Shown here: in pieces, positions 1 through 7,098 of the stretch
Position numbering within the stretch: the stretch's first letter is position 1
How the letters are laid out: each line of letters starts with the position of its first letter
From: an uncultured Desulfobacteraceae bacterium
GTDB lineage: Bacteria > Desulfobacterota > Desulfobacteria > Desulfobacterales > UBA5852
DNA: 64,000 nt
Direction: 5' to 3'
Assembly: GCA_913060875.1 (NCBI GenBank)
Contig: CAJXSL010000016.1
Location: 1 to 64,000, forward strand
The notes under the pieces: model-generated
What the model was told of the DNA's origin: nothing
What the model saw: only the letters and a program-made list of their open reading frames with translations
The model's database searches: none
Made by a program: the position numbers and the translations under genes

Positions 1-75
1 CGGCGGGTTCAGACAGTCCGCGCGCTTTTTTCCGTCCGCCCCGCCGATGCTCGGCGCGGGACAATGGGAAAATCA
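1..75. repeat. Dispersed GC-rich intergenic repeat, copy 1
   Basis: This stretch closely matches 37205-37270. Both contain TTCAGACAGTCCGCG followed about 25 bases later by GATGCTCGGCGCGGGACAAT. It lies in the non-coding space downstream of the minus-strand dihydrouridine synthase gene. I see no gene in bases 1-148. Confidence 0.6.
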
Positions 76-148
76 AACTCAAAAACATTTTTAAGCGATC
101 TTAAAAAGGAGCCTAACTTATTCGAAAAAGCAAAGTAGAAGCACTCGA

Positions 149-270
149 GACGGATTCTAAGAATGGTCGAGATCAAGGCTTTCGTATCCTGAGAAGCGAG
201 GCGTACGTTTGTACGCCGCAGTGCCGAAGGATACGTATAACGCCGATATCGGCCATTCTAAGAATCCGTC
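149..270. repeat. Long palindromic repeat (LPR) copy A
   Basis: Perfect 18-bp outer arms (149-166 and 253-270) enclose a second paired arm (CGTATCCT at 183-190 with AGGATACG at 228-235) and a tip palindrome GGCGTAC/GTACGCC at 200-217. The core carries GAGATCAAGGC and CCGATATCGG, which recur in the other copies near 12.8, 24.2, 33.0, 40.6 and 51.4 kb. The right end abuts the stop codon of the dus gene, so the transcript would end in this hairpin. Confidence 0.75.
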
Positions 271-1315
271 AGCGGAAACGGTTCATGTTGGGGCGCTTGA
301 CCACCTCCGGGGCGATGTCGAAAAAACGCTCTAACGTATCCCGGACCGCGTCCATGTCCTGGGCCCGATGCAGCCGGGCATACAGGGTGTGGCCGTACAG
401 GAAATTGGCGGAAAAATAGGCGGCATACCGCATGAAACGCCGCAGGGCGGTGGTGCGCTGGTAGTAGCGTTCGAGCCGCCGGGTCAACTGCCGGGCGCAG
501 GTGCGGTAGATATCCGCATCCGGGGTGAAGGCCCCGGTCCACTCGCCGAAAACCCAGGGCTTGGCCAGGGCCAGGCGCCCCAGGGCCACCCCGTCGCAGC
601 CCGTGGTGGCGATCATCCGCGCGCAATCCGCGCGGTCGAAAACATCTCCGTTGCCGAACACCGGGATGGACACGGCGGATTTGACCTCGCCGATATAGGC
701 CCATTTGGGGGGGCGGGTGCGCCGGTCCGGGGCTACCCGGGGGTGGAAGGTCAGGGCATCGGCCCCGGCCGCCTCGAACCGCCGGGCCAGGGCCACGGCG
801 TGGTCGGGACGGTCTTCCCAGCCGGTACGGAACTTGACGAAAACCGGGATGTCTACGGCCTTGCGGATGGCGGCCACGATGGCCTCGGCAATATCCGGGG
901 TGCGCAGCAGGGCCGCGCCGCACTGCTTCCGGCACACGGCGGCCACCGAGCAGCCGAAGTTGATGTCCACCCCGAAAAACCCCTCCCTTTGGATAATTGC
1001 GGCCGCCCGGCCCATGGCTTCGGGATCGTTGCCGAAGATCTGGCAAACCAGTTCGCCGAGGTCTTCGTCTTCCCGCCACATGAAGCCGCCCTGGTCGTGG
1101 CCGTTGCCGCAGGGCACCGAACGGGCCCAGCACATCTCGGAAAAGAGCAAACCATAGCCGCCGTATCCGGCGACCTGTTCGCGAAAGGCGGTGTTGCCCA
1201 GTTTGGACAGTGGCGCCAGGAACAGGCGGCCGGGGATCTCACGGCCGCGAACGGTAAGGGGCCGGCGCAGGAAGTCGCTCAGGGTGTCGGTGGTATTGGA
1301 GGTGTCCAGCATCAT
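269..1315 (-). CDS. dus: tRNA-dihydrouridine synthase (Dus family)
   Basis: This is an FMN-dependent enzyme that reduces specific uridines in the tRNA D-loop region to dihydrouridine in the cytoplasm. The 348-residue length fits the family. The N-terminal PLSKLGNTAFR segment corresponds to the flavin-binding start of the TIM barrel. The active-site region reads DINFGCSVAAVC, with Cys in the place of the family's NxGCP catalytic cysteine; the usual proline after it is a serine here. KFRTGW, FHPR and the phosphate-binding FGNGDVF and GVALGRLAL segments follow in family order. Two ATG codons stand in tandem at the start and neither has a strong ribosome-binding site. The stop codon lies in the edge of palindromic repeat copy A. 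The DusA, DusB or DusC subtype cannot be settled by eye. Confidence 0.88.
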   Translation of the reverse strand: MMLDTSNTTDTLSDFLRRPLTVRGREIPGRLFLAPLSKLGNTAFREQVAGYGGYGLLFSEMCWARSVPCGNGHDQGGFMWREDEDLGELVCQIFGNDPEAMGRAAAIIQREGFFGVDINFGCSVAAVCRKQCGAALLRTPDIAEAIVAAIRKAVDIPVFVKFRTGWEDRPDHAVALARRFEAAGADALTFHPRVAPDRRTRPPKWAYIGEVKSAVSIPVFGNGDVFDRADCARMIATTGCDGVALGRLALAKPWVFGEWTGAFTPDADIYRTCARQLTRRLERYYQRTTALRRFMRYAAYFSANFLYGHTLYARLHRAQDMDAVRDTLERFFDIAPEVVKRPNMNRFR

Positions 1316-1395
1316 TTTATGGGTTGTCGGTATGTGCTACTTTTATTTTTGATTTAAGCGGTTCTCTGCAAAGCTCCAGTCGACAAGAATTTACC

Positions 1396-1404
1396 ACGAA
1401 GAGC
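1396..1404. repeat. Target-site duplication, left copy
   Basis: ACGAAGAGC occurs here and again at 3096-3104, bracketing the IS-like element. The left flank continues TTACC-ACGAAGAGC and the right flank continues ACGAAGAGC-ACGAAGAAAAACC. Joined, they reproduce the uninterrupted repeat found at about 52497-52525. Confidence 0.75.
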
Positions 1405-1451
1405 CTAGCGCAGCGGAGCCGCAACCAAAATTACTGACGAGCAGAAAAAAA

Positions 1452-1508
1452 CATGGCATCTTCTCCATAGCCAAGTTCCAAACACACAAAAAAGGAGAAG
1501 ATGCCATG
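1452..1508 (+). promoter_or_regulatory. 15-bp inverted repeat masking the RBS and start codon
   Basis: CATGGCATCTTCTCC at 1452-1466 is the perfect reverse complement of GGAGAAGATGCCATG at 1494-1508, with a 27-nt loop. The 3' arm contains both the Shine-Dalgarno GGAG (1494-1497) and the ATG (1506-1508) of the element's ORF. In a read-through transcript the start would be locked in a stem, as seen for transposase genes protected from external transcription. The biological role is inferred. Confidence 0.65.
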
Positions 1509-3050
1509 CTGGAATTCATGAAACTTTACAACAAAAAGGTCACAGGTGCAATCAGCGGATGGGATCGCATTCGTTTTCGCGGAACAATTCGCTGGTTGTC
1601 GAGTACGCGGGGTATCAACACCTACCTGCATACTTACCGGATCTTGCTCAAGGACTTTGGCCAATGGGCCAACAGCATCACCAAAAAAGTGCGCGACATG
1701 TGTGCAAATCAAGCAAAAGAGCTTGATATTCCAATGATCTATCTGCGCTCTGCTGCCATCAACAAAGAAGACTATGCCCGGCGCGTCATGCAAGAAAGAG
1801 GCATCGACACAGGCGATATTTGTATGTTCAGTACCGTTGAACCCTGCCTGGCCCCCAGCCTCAAGGGCAACAAAGCCAGCCGTCGGTTGGAATTGGAAAT
1901 GGGGCCAAGAAAGTGCATCTGGATCTACCACTATTGGAATGACGAGAATTTAGGGTTCGGCCATACCCGGCTTCAGACATGGTTGCCGTTGGCCGCGACC
2001 GTTTGCATCAACGGCCGTCACTGGTTGGAACGTCAGCTCATACGAGAAAAAATGGGTTATGTGAAGGATGGTAACTGTTTTACCCATATTGACGACTTTC
2101 CCAAAGCCGGCGAATTGATGGAACAACACCTTCGGGCCAATTGGTCCGAGTTGCTCGCGGCGTTGCTCGAACGCAACTGCCCCGGAATCGCAACCGTTTT
2201 GCACTCTCCTTTAGATTATTACTGGTCAGCCGATGAAACCGAATGGGCGACCGATATTGTTTTCCGTTCCAGGGCCGAACTGGATGAACTTTTCCCTAAA
2301 TTGGCCCGCTACGGTTTGCTCAGTGCTCAAAGTCCAGCGGTCATGCGGTTTTTAGGCCGCTCCAGCAAAGGGCGCCGCCCGGAGCAAATCGTAAGCGACC
2401 TGCGCAGCCGCTACGAAGGGCTTCGGCTCAAGCACTGGGTCAACCGCAACTCCATCAAAATGTACAACAAAGCCGGCTGTGTGCTGCGTGTTGAGACCAC
2501 GATCAATCAGACACGTGACTTCAAGGTCTTTCGACATCCGGATGACGACACCCGCCGCCCGGCCAGTTGGCAAAAGATGCGCAAGGGAATCAGCGACATG
2601 TATCGGCGCTCCGTCGTTTGCCAATCTTCCAACGAGCGCTATCTCGACCATTTGGCGGCATCGAGTTTCTCCGAGAGCTTGAAGACGACCGTGGCGGACA
2701 TATGCCGGCGCAAGCATCAACAGGGCAAGTCATACCGCGCGATAAACCCTTGGGAGCGAGAGGACTACCAGAGCCTTGAGTTTCTCTCGCGCGGGCAGTA
2801 TCAGATCAACGGCTTTCGCAACAAAGACTTGAAAGCCGTATTGTATCCGGCCATCAAAGAGGCCAGGCACCGCAAGCGGATCAGCAGCAAAATATCCCGT
2901 AGGCTTCGTCTGCTCAGAGCACACGGTATTATCCGCAAAGTCGGCTCCACGCACCGTTATCAATTGACCCTCAAAGGCAGACGTGTGGTTAACGCAGTCT
3001 TGGCGGCATCGGCTGCGGATACCGAGCAACTTATGGAAATGGCAGCATAA
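1506..3050 (+). CDS. Putative transposase-like protein of an IS-like element, function unknown
   Basis: The product has 514 residues and I cannot place it in a named transposase family. It is basic, begins MLEFMKLYNKKVTGAISGWD, and has a central region with many Trp and Tyr residues (KCIWIYHYWNDENLGFGH at roughly 140-160). The last 80 residues (KRISSKISRRLRLLRAHGIIRKVGSTHRYQLTLKG in outline) look like a winged helix-turn-helix ending in a short Ala-rich tail. I see no clear DDE or HUH motif. A 9-bp target duplication and an empty-site relative frame the gene, which argues that this protein mobilises the element. The ATG is set by GGAG at 1494 and is buried in an inverted repeat. A reverse-strand winged-helix regulator or a structural protein is ruled out by the long open frame here. 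Confidence 0.6.
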   Translation: MLEFMKLYNKKVTGAISGWDRIRFRGTIRWLSSTRGINTYLHTYRILLKDFGQWANSITKKVRDMCANQAKELDIPMIYLRSAAINKEDYARRVMQERGIDTGDICMFSTVEPCLAPSLKGNKASRRLELEMGPRKCIWIYHYWNDENLGFGHTRLQTWLPLAATVCINGRHWLERQLIREKMGYVKDGNCFTHIDDFPKAGELMEQHLRANWSELLAALLERNCPGIATVLHSPLDYYWSADETEWATDIVFRSRAELDELFPKLARYGLLSAQSPAVMRFLGRSSKGRRPEQIVSDLRSRYEGLRLKHWVNRNSIKMYNKAGCVLRVETTINQTRDFKVFRHPDDDTRRPASWQKMRKGISDMYRRSVVCQSSNERYLDHLAASSFSESLKTTVADICRRKHQQGKSYRAINPWEREDYQSLEFLSRGQYQINGFRNKDLKAVLYPAIKEARHRKRISSKISRRLRLLRAHGIIRKVGSTHRYQLTLKGRRVVNAVLAASAADTEQLMEMAA

Positions 3051-3095
3051 ATTCAATTATCATCCAAAAAAAACAAGAAAATGACGGATAGTAGT

Positions 3096-3104
3096 ACGAA
3101 GAGC
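3096..3104. repeat. Target-site duplication, right copy
   Basis: This is the second copy of ACGAAGAGC, directly right of the IS-like element. Downstream sequence continues as the interrupted host repeat (ACGAAGAAAAACCGGCCAGAG), which is found unbroken near 52.5 kb. Confidence 0.75.
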
Positions 3105-3389
3105 ACGAAGAAAAACCGGCCAGAGAAGATGAATCCCTTCGTTTTCTTTCACGTGAAAGAAAACGGAGGCAAAACCAAACGCCTTTATTCCCCTGGTTTG
3201 CCTCTATGACGCCATTGCGGTCCCGAGCAGACTTTTTAACCTTTCAGCTTGACGCTTTGAGCTTGGCGCTTTTTTTATAACCCTCGACCCCTCGAACCCT
3301 CGCCCCCCGGTTTTCTCGGGAGCGGCATGCTTTCACAGGGGGAGGGGATTTGTCAATCCGGATGGCCGGAGGGGGGCCCCGGCCTGTGG
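3105..3389. repeat. Gene-free repeat region with a 26-bp palindrome and an AGCTTG-type repeat
   Basis: This space holds three elements. First is the right half of the host repeat split by the IS-like element. Second is a perfect 26-bp palindrome at 3140-3165 centred on CACGTG, whose inner 22 bp recur at 37099-37120. Third is a CTTTCAGCTTGACGCTTTGA repeat at 3241-3277 ending in a T-run, related to copies at 32.46, 38.2, 52.85, 55.46 and 59.68 kb. No gene is visible. Confidence 0.6.
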
Positions 3390-4871
3390 TCAACGGTCGC
3401 CGTAGGTCAGGTCGAACAGTTTGTGGGCGGCGTCTTCGTCCAGCTTCTTGAGGATTTTGTACTGTTCCAGGGCGGCATCGCGTTCGCCGGCGCGCAGGTA
3501 GAGAAGTCCCATATTGTAGTGGGCCGCCACGAATTCGGGGTTGATGCGCAGGGCTTCCTTGTAGGCGTTGGCCTCCTGGCGGTAGTTGCCCATGTTGGCG
3601 TAGACCAGGCCCAGGGCGAAATAGGCCTGGGCAAAATCGGGTTTCAGCCTGAGAACCTCTTGCTGGGCCGCGATGGCTTCCTCGTAGAGGCCGAGCCGGT
3701 TGCAGACCAGCCCCAGGCGGAAGTAGGCCGGGAAGAAGGTGGGGGCCTGTGCGATGATATCCTTGTAGACGTCTTTCTCTTCTTTCGGCCGGCCCATCTG
3801 TCCCAGAGTTTCCCCCATCTCCAGGCGGGCGGGCAGGTGCTTGGGGTTGGCCGCCAGGGCGTCCTGGAATGTGGCCACGGCCTCTTCGTAGCGCCCCAAT
3901 TGCCGAAAGTAGTGGCCCAGGTTGTAATGGGCATTGGCATTGCCGGGGTCGGTGCGGATGACCTGCTGGTAGGCGTCGATGGCGTCGGCCGGCTGTTCCA
4001 GGCCGATGTAGCAGTTGCCCAGGCCGAACCAGGCTTCCGCATCGTCCGGACTGGCCTCGACCGCTTCCTGGAAATAGTTCAGGGCTTCCTTGAATTCTCC
4101 CCGGATGGAGAAGCTGAACCCCTCCCGGCAAAGATTCTGAACCGCCTGGGGCTTGTGTTTGATGCGGGCGTAGGTCCATTCCGAAAGGGAGGGCTCGGTT
4201 TTCGTTTCCTCCAGCTTCAGCAGGTTGGCGCTGGCCACGGCGAAATTGAGATTCTGGCCCATGCGCGACTGAAAGGACACGATGCCCACCACCTGCCCGG
4301 CGCCATCCACCACCGGGCTGCCGCTGGAGCCCGTGGAGATGGGGGCCGACACCTGGAAAATGGTGCCCACATCCGGCACATCGCGAATGGCCGACACGAT
4401 GCCTTCGCTGACGGTCTGCTCCAGGCCCATGGGACTGCCCACCACCACCACCTGGTCGGCAATGGCCGGTGCGGTTTCGGCAATGGGGAGCCAGCGGCGC
4501 TTCTCCGCGGGAATGTCGACGGCCACCCGGATGAGGTCCACCGTCGCGTTTTCCGCCAGCACGGCGGTGACCGGATAGGATTCGCCGTCCCGGGTCTTGA
4601 CCGCGGCGGCATAGGCGCCCTCGAACACGTGGTGATTGCTGATCAGGTGGCCCCGGTCGTTGATAAAAAAACCGGTGCCCAACCCCATGGGCTTCATATC
4701 GGGATCGAACGTACGGATCGTGACGACGGCCTGCTGGACCCTGCTCACGATCTGGTTGATCGTCAGCGGCGTCGTTTCCGGCGGTTGGCCCCTATGGGCA
4801 CAGCCCGCGAGGATGATTCCCAGGCCTGCCAGCGCGGCCAGCCCGTGTTGGAGTGATCGCATGGTTTTCAC
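3390..4871 (-). CDS. Trypsin-like serine protease with TPR repeats, lipoprotein
   Basis: This 493-residue protein begins with a lipoprotein signal (hydrophobic stretch ending in LAGC, Cys about residue 23), so it should be membrane-anchored outside the cytoplasm. Residues about 40-225 form a chymotrypsin-fold (DegP-like) protease. The triad is visible: His in LISNHHVF, Asp in ATVDLIRV and Ser in TGSSGSPV. No PDZ domain follows. From about residue 240 to the end there are roughly seven tetratricopeptide repeats (EAWFGLGNCY, NAHYNLGHYF, QAYFALGLVYANMGNY and so on). Protein quality control or regulated cleavage with TPR-mediated partner binding is likely. It stands alone on the minus strand. Confidence 0.82.
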   Translation of the reverse strand: MKTMRSLQHGLAALAGLGIILAGCAHRGQPPETTPLTINQIVSRVQQAVVTIRTFDPDMKPMGLGTGFFINDRGHLISNHHVFEGAYAAAVKTRDGESYPVTAVLAENATVDLIRVAVDIPAEKRRWLPIAETAPAIADQVVVVGSPMGLEQTVSEGIVSAIRDVPDVGTIFQVSAPISTGSSGSPVVDGAGQVVGIVSFQSRMGQNLNFAVASANLLKLEETKTEPSLSEWTYARIKHKPQAVQNLCREGFSFSIRGEFKEALNYFQEAVEASPDDAEAWFGLGNCYIGLEQPADAIDAYQQVIRTDPGNANAHYNLGHYFRQLGRYEEAVATFQDALAANPKHLPARLEMGETLGQMGRPKEEKDVYKDIIAQAPTFFPAYFRLGLVCNRLGLYEEAIAAQQEVLRLKPDFAQAYFALGLVYANMGNYRQEANAYKEALRINPEFVAAHYNMGLLYLRAGERDAALEQYKILKKLDEDAAHKLFDLTYGDR

Positions 4872-5044
4872 ATCGGTTTCCTATGGCCGGTCTTTATACA
4901 GATCCCCATCCCGCTTGAAGCGATCGCAGAATCCGGATGTTCGTTCGAGACAGCTTCAATATGCCGTCAATATGGGGCGATCCCGGGGCGCTGTCAATCG
5001 TGCCGCCGGGCGACCCGGGGACGGATGTCATTTTTCTTCGGTTC

Positions 5045-6616
5045 TCAGACAAGGGTGACGATGCCGGGCGCGGGCGGCGTATCCTCCCGGGCGATCCGGT
5101 CGCGGCGGACCGCCTCGGGCAGGTGGTTGAGGATGTCGACGGCGGTAACGCCGTCCGCGCCGATGGCCTCGGCGGCGATATCCCCGGCCGCGCCGTGCAG
5201 GGCGACCCCCTTGCACACGGCCATGTCCAGGTCCAGCCCGGCGCCCGCCATGGCGGCGATGGCGCCGGTCAGCACATCGCCGGAGCCGGCCGTGGCCATG
5301 CCATGGCTGCCGTTGGTGTTGATGCAGACGCGCTGGTCCGGGAAGCCGATCAGGGAGTGGGCACCCTTCAGCACGATGGTCGTCTTTAACTGGGCCGCGG
5401 TTTTCTGCACGATCCCCACCGGGTCGTTCTTGATGGCGTCCACGGACGTGCCGGTCAGGCGGGCCATTTCCCCCAGGTGGGGGGTCATCACGGTGTCGGC
5501 CGGGCGCTGGCGCAGGATTTCCGGGGACTGGCTGATGGCCGTGATGCCGTCGCCGTCGATGAGCAGGGGCACGGGTATGGTTTTGACCAGATTGCGCACC
5601 AGGCTGGCGGTTTCCACGTCCAGGGACAGGCCCGGGCCGACGACCACCATATCCCGGGCGGCGGCGGCCGCCGCCAGCGGGTCGTGGTTGCTGAGGGCCA
5701 GGCTGCCGCTGTCGGTTTCGGCCTGGGGGAGGAAAACAATTTCCGGCCCCAGCCCGGCGACGGTCGGAATGATGGCGGACGGTGCGGCCAGGCGGGCATA
5801 CCCGCCGCCGGCCTTTAAAAAGGATCGGGCCGCCAGATAGGGGGCGCCGTAGTAGCCGGCCGCCCCGGCAATGAAGAGGGCATCCCCGAACGTGCCCTTG
5901 TGCCCGGCAGGGTCGCGGGCCGGAAGCGCTGGCGGTGCGTTGAGGGCGATTTTGAGTTCGGCGGACCGGGTCAGATCGGGGGGAAAGCCAATGTGGGTGG
6001 CGTAGAGCTGTCCCCCGTAATGGTAGCCGGGATAGAGGAGATTGCCGACTTTGGGCAGCCCGAAGGTTACGGTCAGGTCGGCCCGGATGGCCGTCTCCAT
6101 GATCCGGCCGTTGTCGCCGTGGATGCCCGACGGGATATCCAGGCTTATCACCGGGCAGCCGGCCGCATTGATCCGTTCGATCACCTCGGCGTAGCGTCCC
6201 GTGACCGGCTTGGAAAGGCCGGTGCCCAAAATGGCGTCCACCACAAGATCGCAGCTATCCAGCCGCGCTTCCAATGCCGAAACGCTGTCACCGGTCAGGA
6301 CGTCGATGCCCAGCTTTTGGATAATTTTCCAATTGACAGCCGATGCCCCCCGGTAGCGCGCCGGGTCGCCCAAGAGGAGGATTTGGGGGTGCCCGCCGTC
6401 GGACAAAATCTTGCGGGCCACCACCAGGCCGTCGCCGCCGTTGTTGCCGCTGCCGGAGCATATCAGGACGCGTTGGCCGGCCACGGCAAAGCGGTCCCGC
6501 AGCACCCGGTAGGCCGCCCCCCCGGCGTTTTCCATGAGAAGGGTTTCGGGGATGGCGAATTTTTCGATGGCCTGTCGGTCCATGGCGCGCATTTGGGACA
6601 CGGTGGCGATTTTCAT
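5045..6616 (-). CDS. nnr: Bifunctional NAD(P)HX epimerase/dehydratase
   Basis: The product repairs hydrated NADH and NADPH. The N-terminal epimerase interconverts the R and S forms, and the C-terminal kinase-like domain dehydrates the S form with ADP (or ATP). The start at MKIATVSQMRAMDRQAI is chosen because AAGGAAA precedes this ATG and the upstream in-frame extension has no family likeness. That gives 523 residues, normal for the fusion. The N-terminal domain shows CSGSGNNGGDGLVVAR and DAILGTGLSKPVTG. The C-terminal domain (from about 230) shows VVGPGLSLD, MTPHLGEMARL, LKGAHSLIG and the nucleotide loop MATAGSGDVLTG. In many related genomes nnr sits in the pdxJ-tsaE-lysC cluster. Here it is separate, and that cluster is at 24-30 kb. 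Confidence 0.93.
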   Translation of the reverse strand: MKIATVSQMRAMDRQAIEKFAIPETLLMENAGGAAYRVLRDRFAVAGQRVLICSGSGNNGGDGLVVARKILSDGGHPQILLLGDPARYRGASAVNWKIIQKLGIDVLTGDSVSALEARLDSCDLVVDAILGTGLSKPVTGRYAEVIERINAAGCPVISLDIPSGIHGDNGRIMETAIRADLTVTFGLPKVGNLLYPGYHYGGQLYATHIGFPPDLTRSAELKIALNAPPALPARDPAGHKGTFGDALFIAGAAGYYGAPYLAARSFLKAGGGYARLAAPSAIIPTVAGLGPEIVFLPQAETDSGSLALSNHDPLAAAAAARDMVVVGPGLSLDVETASLVRNLVKTIPVPLLIDGDGITAISQSPEILRQRPADTVMTPHLGEMARLTGTSVDAIKNDPVGIVQKTAAQLKTTIVLKGAHSLIGFPDQRVCINTNGSHGMATAGSGDVLTGAIAAMAGAGLDLDMAVCKGVALHGAAGDIAAEAIGADGVTAVDILNHLPEAVRRDRIAREDTPPAPGIVTLV

Positions 6617-6813
6617 GGGCGTTTCCTTATGCTGGTTTGGTTCGGGGGGCCGCGGTCGATGCGTTGGGCCGAAGATCTTCCCGGGGTGTCGAAGGCGGTC
6701 GGCGGGGGCGGATGGGACGGTCGCGGCCCCGCCGGCGTCTTGATCCCACCGGCTCACACCTACCAGAGAATCTTCCGCCCGGGCAAGGGAAAAGGGCCTA
6801 CCGGCGCTAAGGC

Positions 6814-6842
6814 TTGACAAATCGGTCCCCCTCGGCTATTGG
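6814..6842 (+). promoter_or_regulatory. Sigma-70-type promoter of the iorAB-TRAP operon
   Basis: A perfect -35 TTGACA (6814-6819) is followed after 17 bp by TATTGG (6837-6842) as a possible -10. A start near 6849 would give a leader of about 160 nt up to the terminator at 7008, the usual size for an attenuator leader. The -10 matches the consensus only moderately. Confidence 0.55.
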
Positions 6843-6871
6843 CAGGTGGACGAAAGGGAATCCATACGACG

Positions 6872-6913
6872 ATGAAAACAATTCATGCCAATTGGTGGTG
6901 GCGGGCGGATTGA
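6872..6913 (+). CDS. Tryptophan-rich leader peptide of an attenuator
   Basis: This 13-codon ORF reads MKTIHANWWWRAD and stops at TGA (6911-6913). Three consecutive TGG codons lie at 6893-6901. An AAAGGGA at 6853-6859 is the likely ribosome-binding site, with somewhat long spacing. The ORF sits between a promoter and an intrinsic terminator, upstream of iorAB, whose 2-oxo-acid substrate is the transamination partner of tryptophan. The Trp codons lie in hairpin strand 1 and the stop codon lies in hairpin strand 2. This is the arrangement in which ribosome stalling versus completion selects between antiterminator and terminator. The reading is from sequence and geometry; expression is not shown. 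Confidence 0.85.
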   Translation: MKTIHANWWWRAD

Positions 6914-6972
6914 AGCAGCTCACCACCAAGCCACGCAAAAAATAAATGCATCAGGGCTGTGAGCGGCTTCAA
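6892..6972 (+). promoter_or_regulatory. Attenuator: mutually exclusive 1:2 and 2:3 (antiterminator) hairpins
   Basis: Strand 1 TTGGTGGTG (6892-6900, the Trp codons) pairs perfectly with CACCACCAA (6921-6929). The antiterminator pairs TTGAAGCAGCTCAC (6910-6923) with GTGAGCGGCTTCAA (6959-6972), 13 of 14 positions, the one mismatch being A6917/G6965. The second structure uses the same bases as the 5' arm of the terminator that follows. A ribosome stalled on the Trp codons leaves 6910-6923 free, so the antiterminator forms. A ribosome reaching the stop codon covers it. Confidence 0.85.
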
Positions 6973-7008
6973 CATCAAACGTTGGAGAAGTTCATGGCCC
7001 TTTTTTTT
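6953..7008 (+). terminator. Attenuator terminator ahead of iorA
   Basis: Bases 6953-6973 pair with 6981-7001 in a long stem. It has a 7-bp upper helix (CTTCAAC with GTTGGAG, one G-U), a 2x2 GG/AA internal loop and a 13-bp lower helix with wobbles, closed by a 7-nt loop. Eight T residues follow at 7001-7008. Its 5' arm is the strand captured by the antiterminator. Confidence 0.85.
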
Positions 7009-7098
7009 GGGCGCGCAGGCGTTGGATCCCAGGCCGGCGGTATCACGAACCGGTAACGGCGAACTTTAAAGCGAAACGGAACGAGGAAAGAGCGGACG

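Larger units (their letters stand above)
1405..3095 (+). mobile_element. IS-like element of unassigned family, 1691 bp, one ORF
   Basis: The element is bounded by a 9-bp direct repeat (1396-1404 and 3096-3104). It interrupts an intergenic repeat whose unoccupied relative lies at 52465-52575. It carries one large ORF (1506-3050) that fills almost all of it. I could not find convincing terminal inverted repeats: the left end begins CTAGCGCAGCG and the complement of the right end begins ACTACTATCCG. The boundaries are therefore inferred from the duplication and the empty site only. I believe similar proteins occur in many copies in Desulfobacterota genomes, but that is from memory and not checked. 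Confidence 0.65.

Noticed and set aside
1405-3095. Terminal inverted repeats of the IS-like element
   Set aside because: Only a 3-base CTA match could be made between the ends after shifting one base, which is not above chance.
3327-4856. 509-codon plus-strand frame across the protease-TPR gene
   Set aside because: This is an antisense shadow without signal, motifs or ribosome-binding site. The minus-strand protein has an intact catalytic triad and TPR units.
6872-6913. TnaC-type leader (induction by high Trp) instead of a classical attenuator
   Set aside because: TnaC regulation uses a single critical Trp, a proline near the stop and Rho-dependent termination. Here there are three Trp codons, no such proline, and a clear antiterminator plus intrinsic terminator.
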